64,000 nucleotides of DNA, taken from assembly GCF_035046485.1 (NCBI RefSeq), contig NC_085138.1, forward strand, positions 21,988,440 to 22,052,439, read 5' to 3'. How positions within the stretch are numbered: the first letter of the stretch is position 1; the number at the start of each line of letters is the position of its first letter. Below the pieces are notes generated by a model. It ran no database searches and was not told the origin of the DNA. It saw only the letters and a program-made list of their open reading frames with translations. The translations under genes were made by a program, and so were the position numbers. The stretch comes from Aedes albopictus. Its lineage: Eukaryota; Arthropoda; Insecta; Diptera; Culicidae. Positions 1 to 12,215 of this stretch are shown here, piece after piece.

Positions 1-3000
1 CTCCAGGAATTTCCGAGGGAAATCCTCCAGGAACTTCCGGAGAAATTCCTCCAGAAAATTTCGGAAAAAATCCTCCACAAATTTCTGGAGGAATTACTCT
101 AGGAATTTCCGGAGGAATTCCTCCAGGAATTTCCAAAGGAATTCTTCCAGGATTTTTCAAGGGAACTCCTCTTGGGATTTTCAAAGGATTTCCTCCTGGA
201 ATTTCCGAAGGAATTCCTTCATGAATGTCCGAAGAAATCCCTCCATGAATTTTCGAAGGAATTCGTCCATGAATTGCCGAACAAATTCCTCCAGGAATTT
301 TGCCAAGGAATTTCAAAAGGATTTTCCGAAGGAATGCCTCCATGAATTTCCGAAGGAATTCCTCCAGAAATTTTCCGACGGAATTCCTCTACGAATTTCC
401 GAAGAAATTCCTCGAGGAATTTCCGGAAGAATTTCTCCAAGAATTTCCGAAGAAAATCTTCTAGGAATTTTCAAAGGAATTCCTCTTGGAATTTTTAAAG
501 AATTTTTCCTCTGGAACTTCCGAAGGAATTCCTCCATGAATGTCCGAAGGAATTCCTACATGAATTTCCAAAGGAATTCCTCCAGAAATTTTCCGACGGA
601 ATCCCTCCACGAATTTCCGAAGGAATTCCTCCAGGAATTTTGCGAAGGACATCCTAAAGCATTTTCCAAAGGAATTCCTACATGAATTTCCGAAGGAATT
701 GCTCCAGAAATTCTCCGAAAGAATTCATTTACGAATTTCTGAAGAAATTCCTTAACGAATTTTCAAAGGAATTCCTCCAGGAATTTCCTGAGAAATTCTT
801 TCATGAATTTCCTGATGAGTTTCTTCAGAAATTTCTGGAGGAAATTCTCGAGGAATTTCCGAAGGAGATCCTCCAGGAATTTTCAAAGAAATTCCTTCTG
901 CAATTTCCGAAGGAACTCCTCCGGGAATTTCCGAAGGAATTCCTTCGTAAATTTCCGAAGGAATTCCTTCGTAAATTTCCGAAGGAATTCCTTCAGGAAT
1001 TTCCGTAGGAAATCTTCCAGCAATTTCCGAAGGAATTCCTCCTGGAATTTCCGAAGGAATTCCTCCTGGAATTTCCGAGGGGATTCCTGCAGTAATTTCT
1101 GGTGGAATTCCTCCAGGGATTTTCAAAGGAATTTCACCTGGAATTTTCAAAGGATTTCCTGCCGGAATTTCCGAAGGAATTGTTGCATGAATATTCGAAG
1201 GAATTCCACCAGGAATTTTCGAAAGAATTTCTCCAGGAATTCCACCACGAATTTCCTAAGGAGCTCCTTCATAAATTTCAGAAGGAATTCCTCCAGGACT
1301 TTTGCGAAGGAATCGCTCAAGGATTTTCTGAAGGAATTCCTTCATTAATTTCCGAAGGAATTCCTCCAGAAATTTCAGGATGAAATTTCTCCAGGTATTT
1401 CCGAAAGAATTACTCCAGTAATTTCCGAAGAAATTCCTCCAGGAATTCCCGCAAGAAAATCCTCCACGAATTCTTGAAGGAATTCCTCCAAGAATTTCCG
1501 AGGGAATTCCTCCAGAATTTTCCCGAAGAATTCCTCCATGAGTTTCCGGAGGAGTTTGTCCAGGAATTTCCGTAGGAATTCCTCCAGGAATTTTCAAAGG
1601 AATTTTCAAAGGAATTTCTCCTGGAATTTTCAAAGGATTTCCTCCTGAATTTCCGAAGGAATTCCTCTACGAATTTCCAAAGAAATCCCTCCCGGAATTT
1701 CCAAAGAAATTTCTTATCGATTTGCCTTGAAATACCTCCAAAAATTTCCGAATGAATTCCTTCAAAAATTTTTGACGGTTGTCCTCAAAACATTTCCTTA
1801 GGATTTTCTCACACAATCCCCAAACGTGTTTCTGAAGGAATGTTTGAAGAAGTTTCTCAAGTTTTCGTAGGAGTTCCGCAATACATTTTTGAAGGAATTT
1901 CTTGAGGAATTTCCGAAGAAACTTCTCAAGGATCTTTCGCTGGAATTCCTTGAGGAATTTCGTAAAGATTTATAAAAAAAACGAAAAAATTCCTCAACGA
2001 AGTTATCAAACAATTTCTCACAAAATTTCTGAAGGTATTCCATAAGACATTTCAGACATATGTCAAAAAAATGTCCAAGCAAACTCCTTTAACAATTTCC
2101 GAATTTTCCTTATCAAGGCATTTTCAAAGGACTTCTTCAAAGAATTTCCGAATTCCCTAGGAAATAAAAAATCACAAAAAGCATTTCTTCAGGAATTTCC
2201 GAAATATTTGTTCAAGGAAGTTTTGAAATAATTTTAAAGAAATTCCTTATGGAATTTCAGAAGGGATATCTCATGAGACTTTTAGTGGATTTTTTTCAAT
2301 ATTTTCGAAAGAATTGCTTCAGGAATTTGGGAGGGAATTCTCACAGAAATTTCCGGATTAATTCCTCCAAGAATTTTTGAAGGTATTCCTCAAGGAATTT
2401 TCGGAAGAATTTTTCACGAAAACTCCGAGGAAGTTCCTCAAGGAATATTTTATAGCAATTTCAAAGAAATTCCTCAAGGAATTCCCGAAGAATCTTCTAA
2501 AGGAAATCGTAGAAGAACTCTCGAAGGAGGAATTTCTCAAGGAGCTTTAGCAATGAAGGAATTCCTCAAGAAATTTCTGAAGAATTTGTCAAGGAATTTC
2601 CGGTGGAATTATTCAAGGATTTGCGAAATAAATTCCTGAAATTATTTTTTAATTGATTCCTTTAAAAATTTCCGAATGCATTCCTCCAGCAACTTCCAAA
2701 GATATTCATCCAGGAATTTCCGAAGGTATTCCTTTAGAAATTTTCAAAGATTTTTTTCCGGTAATTTCTAAGGAATTCATTAAAGGATTTTTCGAAGAAA
2801 TTTCTCCAAAAAATTCGAAGGGTATTCCTCAAGGAAAGGAATCTTAGTTTGATTGGATTTTTTGAAAGAATTCCCGGAGAAATTCTTAAAGTATTTTCTG
2901 GAGCTTCTCAAACGGATTTCTGGTGGAATTAAGAATGATATTTGTAAAGAATTACTGGAGATATTCTCAAAAGAATGCATGGTGAAATTCATATTAAAAC

Positions 3001-3220
3001 ATCTGGAGGAATTATTGATAAAATTTCTGAAGGTATTGCCAACGGAATTACTGCAAGTTTTCCGAAGGTTATTTCTGCTGGAATATCTACATTAAAATAA
3101 CCTGGAAAAATAATAGAGAAATTTCTGGAGAAACTGCTGGATAAATTCAAATTCATGATGGCATTTGTTAAGAAATTCCTGAAGCAATATCTTGAGGAAT
3201 TCCTCAGGTTTATAATCATA
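1..3220. repeat. Degenerate 24-bp minisatellite (GGAATTCC family)
   Basis: The unit is made of two 12-bp halves, about GGAATTCCTCCA and GGAATTTCCGAA, each holding a small dyad. Copies are closest to consensus between 1 and about 1650 and decay steadily towards 3200. Because 24 is a multiple of three, several frames on both strands stay open for 60-180 codons and give periodic Arg/Asn/Ser/Phe or Ile/Pro peptides. These have no domain, no signal and no shared codon bias, so I do not call genes. Related degenerate arrays occur at 21.56-21.99, 40.7-41.98, 53.15-57.2 and 63.24-64.0 kb. Confidence 0.9.
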
Positions 3221-3698
3221 TATAATTCTTCCATTGAACCATTCCTGTTAATCACCCATATTTCATACTTCACTTTTATTTTTTTTTTTAAATGATGAAG
3301 TATTTGAACTCCTTGTTACTGCAATTTGGTTTTCAGTGTAAGGGTGCTCGCCTCCCCCTGGCCGAAAAGCTGGCTACGCCCTTGAAAGCAAATATAAAAT
3401 TGGCATGCGTGCGCATGAAAAAAAAGCGTAGAAAAACCTATCACAATCAACCAATATGCGAAGATCCCTAAAATTGTGTTCTTTATAAATTTAAAGGTAA
3501 GTGGCAATTATGTAACAGCTTCTTCAAAATCAGCCTACCATATCGTTACGGAAACGGAATCAGGTTCAGATTTTTCAAAAATGCGCAATTTCTCTTGGAA
3601 TTCATGGCCTACTGAAATATTTTTAAGGAAATCCTGAGTAATCAATAGTCAGAAAAAAATCAGATTAGCATGAGCATAGTTGACCGAAAAATTCGTAC
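3221..3698. other. Short low-repeat spacer
   Basis: About 480 bp of AT-rich sequence between two arrays. The only recognisable piece is a possible hAT terminus at 3341-3384. The rest shows no coding pattern, RNA gene or strong repeat. Confidence 0.5.
3341..3384 (-). mobile_element. Solo hAT-like terminal remnant
   Basis: Read on the minus strand, the segment starts CAAGGGCGTAGCCAG and continues G-rich. This resembles the CAGGGGCGTAGCCAG-type ends common among insect hAT elements. No partner terminus was found nearby, so it is probably a truncated end. Recognition is from memory of the family and is tentative. Confidence 0.35.
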
Positions 3699-3721
3699 TA
3701 CCGTAAACCGGGGTAACATTG
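3699..3721 (+). mobile_element. Orphan transposon terminus at edge of the 13-bp satellite
   Basis: A TA dinucleotide at 3699-3700 is followed by CCGTAAACCGGGGTAACATT, almost the same as the two ends of the 784-bp element at 41987-42770 (CCGTAAAACGGGGTATCATT and CCGTAATCCGGGGTAACATT). The 13-bp satellite starts directly after it. No matching right end is visible at the far side of the array near 8430. Confidence 0.7.
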
Positions 3722-6700
3722 AAATTCCTAAAGGACATTCCTAAAGAAAATTCCTAGAGGACGTTCCTAAAGAAAATTCCTAAAGCAAATTCGTAAGGGA
3801 AATTCCGAAAGGAAATTCGTAAGGGAATTTCCGAAAGAAAATTTGTAAGGAAAATCCCGAAAGGAAATTCCGAAAGGAAATTCCTAAAGAAAATTCCGAA
3901 AATAAATTCCTGTAGGCAATTCCGAAAGAAAATTCCTAAAGGAAATTCCTAAAGGAAGTCCCGAAAGGAAATTCCTAAAGGAAGTTCCGAAAGGAAATTC
4001 CTAAAGGAAGTTTCGAAAGGAAATTCCTAAAGGAAATTCCGAAAGGAAATTCCTAAAGGAAATTCCGAAAGGAAATTCCGAAAGGAAATCCCTAAAGGAA
4101 ATTCCGAAAGGAAATTCCTAAAGGAAATTCCGAAAGCAAATTCCAAAAGGAAATTCCGAAAGGAAATTCCTAAAGGAAATTCGTAAAGCAAATTCCTAAA
4201 GGAAATTAATAAAGAAAATTCCTAAAGGAAATTCCTAAAAGGAAATTCCGAAAGGAAATTCGTAAGGGAAATTCCGAAAGGAAATTCGTAAGGGAATTTC
4301 CGAAAGGAAATTCGTAAGGGAAATTCCGAAAGGAAATTCCTTAAAGAAATTCCGAAAGGAAATTCCTGTAGGTAATTCGGAAAGGGAATTCCTCAAGGAA
4401 ATTCCAAAAGGAAAATTCCTAAAGGAAGTTCCTAAAGGAAATTCCTAAAGGATGTTCCGAAAGGAAATTCCTAAAGGAAATTCCAAAAGAAAATTCCTAA
4501 AGGAAATTACGAAAGGAAACTCCTAAAGGAAATTCCTAAACCATTCCTGAGGGAAATTCCGAAAGGAAATTCCTAAAGGAAATTCCGAAAGGAAATTCCT
4601 AAAGGAAATTCCGAAATGAAATTCCTAAAGGAAATTCCGAAAGAAAATTCCTAATGGAAATTCCGAAAGGGAATTCCTAAAGGAAATTCCGAAAGGAAAT
4701 TCCGAAAGGAAATTCCTAAAGGAAATTCCGAAAGGAAATTCCTAAAGGAAATTCCGAAAGGAAATTCCTAAAGGAAATTCCGAAAGGAAATTCCTAAGGA
4801 AATTCCGAAAAGAAATTCCTAAGGAAATTCCGAAAGAAAATTTCTAAAGGAAATTCCGAAAGGAAGTTCCAAAGGAAATTCCTAAAGGAAATTCCTAAAG
4901 GAAATTCCGAAAGGAAATTCCGAAAGGAAATTCCTAAGGGAAATTCCGAAAGGAAATTCCTAAAGGAAATTCCGAAAGGAAATTCCTAAAGAAAATACCG
5001 AAAGGAAAATTCCTAAAGGAAATTCCTAAAAATTATACCTAAAGGAAATTCCTAAAGAAAATTCCTAAAAGAAATTCCTAAAGGACATTCCTAAAGAAAA
5101 TTCCTAAAGGACGTTCCAAAAGGGAATTCGCATGGGAAATTCCGAAAGGAAATCCGCAAAGGAACTTCCGAAAGGAAATTCGTAAGGGAAATTCCGAAAG
5201 GAAATTCCTAAAGGGAATTCCGAAAGGAAATTCCTAAAGGAAATTCCGAAAGGAAATTCCTAAAGGAAATTCCGAAAGGCAATTCCTAAAGGAAATTCCG
5301 AAAGGAAATTCCTAAAGGAAATTCCGAAAGGAAATTCCTGAAGGAAATTCCGAAAGGAAATTCCTAAAGGAAATTCCGAAAGGAAATTCCTAAAGGAAAT
5401 TCCGAAAGGAAATTCCTAAAGGAAATTCCGAAAGGAAATTCCTAAAGGAAATTCCGAAAGGAAATTCCTAAAGGAAATTCCTAAAGGAAATTCCGAAAGG
5501 AAATTCCTAAAGGAAATTCCGAAAGGAAATTCCTAAAGGAAATTCCTAAAGAAAATTCCTAAAAAAAAATCCTAAGGGAAATTCCTAAAGGAAATTCTTA
5601 AAGGAAATTCCTAAAGGAAAATCCGAAAGGAAAATCCTAAAGGAAATTCCAAAAGTATATTCCTAAAGGAAATTCCTAAAGAAAATTCCTGAAGAAAATT
5701 CCTAAAGGACATTCCTAAAGAAAATTCCTAAAGGACGTTCCAAAAGGAAATTCCGAAAGGAAATTCCTTAAGGAAATTCCGAAAGGAAATTCCTAAAGGA
5801 AATTCCGAAAGGAAATTCCTTAAGGATATTCCGAAAGAAAATTCCTAAAGGAAATTCCGAAAAGAAATTCCTAATGGAAATTCCGAAAGGAATTTCCTGA
5901 AGGAAATTCCGAAAGGAAATTCCTAAAAAAAATTCCGAAAGCAAATTCCTAAAGAAAATTCCGGAAGGAAATTCCTAAGAGAAATTCCGAAAGGAAATTC
6001 CTAAAGGAAATTCCGAAAGGAAATTCCTAAGGAAATTCCGAAAGGAAATTCCTAAGGAAATTCCTAAACAAAATTCCTAAAGGAAATTCCGAAAGGAAAT
6101 TCCAAAGGAAATTCCTAAAGGAAATTCCGAAAGGAAATTCCTGAAGGAAATCCTGAAAGGAAATTCCTGAGGGAAATTCCGAAAGAAAATTCCTAAAGGA
6201 AATTCCGAAAAGAAATTCCTAGAGGAAATTCCGAAAGGAAATTCCTAAAGAAAATTCCGAAAGGAAAATTCCTAAGGGAAATTCCTAAAGGAAATTCCTA
6301 AAGGAAATTCCTAAAGGATATTCCTAAAGGAAATTCCTAAAAAAAATTCCTAAAAGAAATCCCTAAAGGACATTCCTTAAGAAAATTCCTAAAGGGCGTT
6401 CCAAAAGGAAATTCGTATGGGAAATTCCGAAAGGAAATCCGTAAAGGAACTTCCGAAAGGAAATTCGTAAGGGAAATTCCGAAAGGAAATTCCTAAAGGA
6501 AATTCCGAAAGAAAATTCCTAAAGGAAATTCCGAAAGGAAATCCCTAAAGGAAATTCCGAAAGGAAATTCCTAAAGGAAATTCTGAAAGGAAATTCCAAA
6601 AGGAAATTCCGAAAGGAAATTCCGAAAGGAAATTCCGAAAGGAAATTCCTAAAAAAAATCCTAAGGGAAATTCCTAAAGGAAATTCCTAAAGCAAATTCC

Positions 6701-8429
6701 TAAAGGAAAATCCTAAAGGAAATTCCTCAAGGAAATTCCTAAAGAAAATTCCTAAAGAAAATTCCTGAAGGAAATTCCTAAAGGACATTCCTAAAGAAAA
6801 TTCCTAAAGGACGTTCCAAAAGGAAATTCGTATGGGAAATTCCGAAAGGAAATTCCTAAAGGAAATTCCGAAAGGAAATTCCTAAAGGAAATTCCGAAAG
6901 GAAATTCGTAAAGGAAATTCTGAAAGAAAATTCCTAAAGGAAATTCCTAATGGAAATTCCGAAAGGAAATTCCTAAAGGAAATTCCGAAAGGAAATTCCG
7001 AAAGGAAATTCCTAAAGAAAATTCCGAAAGCAAATTCCTAAAGAAAATTCGTAAAGGAAATTCCTAAAGGAAATTCCGAAAGGAAATTTCTAAAGGAAAT
7101 TCCGAAAGGAAATTCCTAAGGAAATTCCGAAAGGAAATTCCTAAGGAAATTCCGAAAGAAAATTCCTAAAGGAAATTCCGAAAGGAAATTCCAAAGGAAA
7201 TTCCTAAAGGAAATTCCTAAAGGAAATTCCGAAAGGAATTTCCTGAAGGAAATTCTGAAAGGAAATTCCTGAGGGAAATTCCGAGAGGAAATTCCTAAAG
7301 GAAATTCCTAGAGGAAATTCCGAAAGGAAATTCCTAAAGAAAATTCCGAAAGGAAAATTCCTAAAGGAAATTCCTAAAGGAAATTCCTAAAGGATATTCC
7401 TAAAAAAAAATCCTAAAGAAAATTCCTAAAAGAAATTCCTGAAGGACATTCCTAAAGAAAATTCCTAAAGGACGTTCCAAAAGGAAATTCGTATGGGAAA
7501 TTCCGAAAGGAAATCCGTAAAGGAACTTCCGAAGGGAATTCGTAAGGGAAATTCCGAAAGGAAATTCCTAAAGGGAATTCCGAAAGGAAATTCCTAAAGG
7601 AAATTCCGAAAGGAAATTCCTAAAGGAAATTCCTAAAGGAAATTCCGAAAGGAAATTCCTAAAGGAAATTCCGAAAGGAAATTCCTAAAGGAAATTCCGA
7701 AAGGAAATTCCTAAAGGAAACTCCGAAAGGAAATTCCTAAAAAAAATTCATAAGGGAAATTCCTAAAGGTAATTCCTAAAGGAAATTCCTAAAGGAAAAT
7801 CCTAAAGGAAATTCCTAAAGGATATTCCTTAAGGAAATTCCTAAAGAAAATTCCTGAAGGAAATTCCTAAAGAAAATTCCTAAAGAAAATTCCTAAAGGA
7901 CGTTCCAAAAGGAAATACGTATGGGAAATTCCGAAAGGAAATTCCTGAAGGAAATTCCGAAAGGAAATTCGTAAAGGAAATTCCGAAAGAAAATTCCTAA
8001 AGGAAATTCCGAAAGGAAATTCCTTATGGAAATTCCGAAAGGAAATTCCTAAAGGAAATTCCGAAAGGAAATTCCTAAAGAAAATTCCGAAAGCAAATTC
8101 CTAAAGAAAATTCCGAAAGCAAATTCTGAAAGGAAATTCCTAAAGGAAATTCCGAAAGGAAATTCTTAAGGAAATTCCTAAAGGAAATTCCTAAAGGAAA
8201 TTCCTAAAGAAAAATCCTAAAGGAAATTCCTAAAGGAAATTCCTAAAGGATATTCCTAAAGGAAATTCCTAAAGAAAATTCCTAAAGAAAATTCATAAAG
8301 GAAATTCCTAAAGGACATTCCTAAAGAAAATTCCTAAAGGACGTTCCAAAAGGAAATTCATATGGGAAATTCCGAAAGGAAATCCGTAAAGGAACTTCCG
8401 AAAGGAAATTCGTAAGGGTAATTCCGAAA
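3722..8429. repeat. 13-bp satellite with higher-order organisation
   Basis: The basic unit is GGAAATTCCTAAA or GGAAATTCCGAAA, and the two variants often alternate to give a 26-bp dimer. Each unit contains the palindromic 9-mer GGAAATTCC. A rare variant block containing GGACGTTCC recurs at 5109, 5733, 6394 (one substitution), 6809, 7470, 7899 and 8339. These blocks alternate between two versions, so blocks and not only units have been amplified. Stop codons are frequent and there are no long open frames. Confidence 0.95.
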
Positions 8430-9040
8430 GGGTTTGTTGAAGTATTTGTGAACTTTTGTTGATTTTTATGATGATCTGCAAATTCTGTTGAATATTTGAG
8501 TTCAATCAGCTTGCTCGAGGGTTCTTGAAGTATTTGTGAATATTTGTTGATTTTTATGATGTCCTGGGAATTCTGGTGAATATTTGAGTTCAATGAGCTT
8601 GCTCGAGGGTTTGTTAAAGTATTTGTGATTTTTTGCTGATTTTTATGATGATCTGGAAATTCTGTTGAATATTTGAGTTCAATGAGTTTGCTTGAGAGTT
8701 TGTTGAAGTATTTGTAAATATTTGTTGATTTTTATGATGACCTGGGAATTCTGGTGAATATTTGAGTTCAATGAGCTTGCTTGTTTGTTTATTGAAGTAT
8801 TTGTGAATTTTTGTTGATTTTTATGATTGCCTGGGAATTCTGGTGAATGTTTGAGTTCAATCAGTTTGCTCGAGGGTTTGTTGAAGTATTTGTGAATATT
8901 TTTTGATTTTTATGATGACCTGGGAATTCTGTTGAATATTTGAGTTCAATCATCTTGCTCGAGGGTTCTTGAAGTATTTGTAAATATTTGTTGATTTTTA
9001 TGATGACCTGGGTATTCTGGTGAATATTTGAATTCAATGA
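8430..9040 (-). repeat. About 88-bp satellite, inverted orientation
   Basis: Seven or so units of 88-89 bp begin GGGTTTGTTGAAGTATTTG and end near TTGCTCGAGG. The reverse complement of this unit contains CTCGAGCAAGCTCA and CTCAAATATTCA, the hallmarks of the plus-orientation array that starts at about 9045. It is therefore the same family in the opposite orientation. The abrupt 13-bp to 88-bp transition lies at 8429/8430. Confidence 0.85.
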
Positions 9041-11550
9041 ACAATCCTCGAGCAAGCTCAGTGAACTCAAATATTCATCTGAATTTTTCAGTTATCGTAA
9101 AATCGAGGAAAACTCCTATCATTCTTCAAGAATCCTCGAGTGAGCTCAGCAGGCGCTCAAATATTCATTAGTATTCCTAAATAATCTCAAAAAGTCGAGG
9201 AATATTCTCAAATTCTTATAGAATTCTCGAGCAAGCTCAGTGAACTCAAATATTCATTAGAGTTCCTAAATAATTACAAAATATCGAGGAGTACTCTAAA
9301 ACTCTTCAAGAATCCTCGAACAATCTCAGTGAACTCAAATATTAATTAGAATTCCTAAATAATCACAAAAAATCGAGGAAGACTCTAAAACTCTTCAAGA
9401 ATCCTCGAGCAAGCTCAGTGAACTCAAATATTCATCAGAATTTCTCAGCTGTCGTAAAATCGAGGAAAACTCCTAACATTCTTCAAGAATCCTCAAATAA
9501 GCTCAGCAGGCGCTCAAATATTCATTAGTATTCCTAAATAATCACAAAAAGTCGAGGAATACTCTCAAACTCTTCAAGAATTCTCGAGCAAGCTCAGTGT
9601 ACTCAAATATTCATTAGAATTTCTAAATAATCACAAAAAATCGAGGAATACTCTTAAACTCTTCAAAAATCCTCGAGCAAGCTCAGTGAACTCAAATATT
9701 CATTAGAATTCCTAAATAATCACAAAAAGTCGAGGAATATTCTCAATTTCTTCAAGAATTCTCGAGCAAGCTCAGTGTACTCAAATATTCATTAGAATTT
9801 CTATACTCTAAATATTCATTAGAGTTCCTAAATAATTACAAAATATCGAGGAGTACTCTAAAACTCTTCAAGAATCCTCGAACAATCTCAGTGAACTCAA
9901 ATATTAATTAGAATTCCTAAATAATCACAAAAAATCGAGGAAGACTCTAAAACTCTTCAAGAATCCTCGAGCAAGCTCAGTGAACTCAAATATTCATCAG
10001 AATTTCTCAGCTGTCGTAAAATCGAGGAAAACTCCTAACATTCTTCAAGAATCCTCAAATAAGCTCAGCAGGCGCTCAAATATTCATTAGTATTCCTAAA
10101 TAATCACAAAAAGTCGAGGAATACTCTCAAACTCTTCAAGAATTCTCGAGCAAGCTCAGTGTACTCAAATATTCATTAGATTTTCTAAATAATCACAAAA
10201 AATCGAGGAATACTCTTAAACTCTTCAAAAATCCTCGAGCAAGCTCAGTGAACTCAAATATTCATTAGAATTCCTAAATAATCACAAAAAGTCGAGGAAT
10301 ATTCTCAATTTCTTCAAGAATTCTCGAGCAAGCTCAGTGTACTCAAATATTCATTAGAATTTCTAAATAATCACAAAATATCGGGGAATACTCTAAAACT
10401 CTTCAAGAATCCTCGAAAAATCTAAGTGTACTCAAATATCATTAGTATTCCTAAATAATCACAAAAAGTCGAGGAATGTTCTCAAATTCTTCAAGAATTC
10501 TCGAGCAAGCTCAGTGATCTCCAATATTCATCAGCATTTCTCAGCTGTCGCAAAATCGAGGAAAACTCCTATCATTCTTCAAGAATCCTCGAATAAGCTC
10601 AGCAGGCTCAAATATTCATTAGTATTCCTAAATAATCACAAAAAGTCGAGGAATATTCTCAAATTCTTCAAGAACTCTCGAGCAAGCTCAGTGTACTCAA
10701 ATATTCATTAGAATTTCTAAATAATCACAAAATATCGGGGAATACTCTAAAACTCTTCAAGAATCCTCAAACAATCTCAGTGAACTCAAATATTCATTAG
10801 AATTCCTAAATAATTACAAAAAATCGAGAAATACTCTTAAACTCTTCAAGAATCCTCGAGCAAGCTCAGTGATCTCAAATATTCATCTGAATTTTTCAAT
10901 TATCGTATAATCGAGGAAAACTACTAACATTCTGCAAGAATCCTCGAATAAGCTCAACGGGCTCAAATATTCATTAGTATTCCTAAATAATCACAAAAGT
11001 CGAGGAATGTTCTCAAATTCTTCAAGAATTCTCGAGCAAGCTCAGTGTACTCAAATATTCATTAGAGTTTCTTAATAATCACAAAATATCGGGGAATACT
11101 CTAAAACTCTTCAAGAATTCTCGAACAATCTCAGTGAACTCAAATATTCATTAGAATTCCTAAATAATCACAAAAAGTCGAGGAATGTTTTCAAATTCTT
11201 CAAGAATTCTCGAGCAAGCTCAGTGTACTCAAATATTCATTGGAATTCCTAAATAATCACAAAATATCGAGGAAGACTCTAAAACTCTTCAAGAATCCTC
11301 GAGCAAGCTCAGTGAACTCAAATATTCATCTGAATTTCTCAGCTGTCGTAAAATCGAGGAAAACTACTAACATTCTTCAAGAATCCTCGAATAAGCTCAG
11401 CAGGCTCAAATATTCATTAGAATTTTTAAATAATCACAAAATATCGGGGAATACTCTAAAACTCTTCAACAATTCTCGAACAATCTCAGTGAACTCAAAT
11501 ATTCATTAGAATTCCTAAATAATCACAAAAAATCGAGGAATACTCTAAAA
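9041..11550 (+). repeat. About 88-bp satellite, plus orientation, left block
   Basis: Units of 88-91 bp carry CTCGAGCAAGCTCAGTG, CTCAAATATTCATTAG and CTCTTCAAGAATC. Two subtypes are mixed: one with CCTAAATAATCACAAAA in the middle and one with CTCAGCTGTCGTAAAATC. A 562-bp block at 9240-9801 is repeated at 9802-10363, with a junction at about 9800-9812 that breaks the unit phase. The array is interrupted at 11551 by an hAT-type element and resumes at 12216. Short open frames in it are repeat shadows. Confidence 0.92.
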
Positions 11551-12215
11551 CAGTGATCACCAAACTGCGGCCCGCGGGCCGCATGCGGCCCTCGAAGCGA
11601 TTTATTGCGGCCCGCGAACTGATTTTCAAGAATGTCAGAAAGTGGCCCGCTGAAAGTTTGCATAGCTAAATAGAACATTTTTCTATTTTTTATGATTTGT
11701 TACAAACACATTTTCTGCAAAGCTCAACTGAATCAGTATTGTTATTTCTAAAATTGACTTAGTCCATTTTTTTGTTACGTAATATTATTCTCAATTTCCC
11801 CCCTTATCGAACGCGACGATTTGAATCCGTCGCAGGTGAAACCACGCCAGAGTCGTCGCCAGCCAATCAGCAGGCGGGAGTCTGACGTTTCTCCGATCTC
11901 ACTGAATCAAACAGAGGTGGTGTTTGATTCGACGCGATGATTCAGAAATGCCAAATGGAAGTTAGCAGCGCGTTTTGTTATGAAAACAACTTACAATATT
12001 GATCCTTGATTAAATTTTGTGGTAAGCGACTGCTCTTTTTGAAGAAATAGAGAAATTTGGAAACAGACTTTAGGAGAAATGGGGTATTTGGAGATCGACA
12101 TTCTATCAAAGATTTAATGAAACTGGTTCAAAATGAATTTTGAATACTTGCGGCCCGCAGTCTCAATGTAAAATTCTATTTTGGCCCGCGTAGACACTAA
12201 GGCTGAGGACCACTG
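11551..12215. mobile_element. Non-autonomous hAT-type element, 665 bp
   Basis: The ends are imperfect inverted repeats: the left starts CAGTGATCACCAAACTGC and the right, read in reverse complement, starts CAGTGGTCCTCAGCCTTAG. The element is flanked by identical 8-bp direct repeats CTCTAAAA at 11543-11550 and 12216-12223, the target duplication length expected of hAT transposases. Subterminal parts are rich in CGGCCCGC on both sides. No transposase frame is present, so it must have been moved in trans. It sits inside a satellite unit, and removing it restores the satellite phase. Confidence 0.9.

Noticed and set aside
221..1633. Overlapping 93-181-codon frames on both strands
   Set aside because: These are products of a 24-bp unit in frame with codons. 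Peptides repeat every eight residues without any folded-domain signal.
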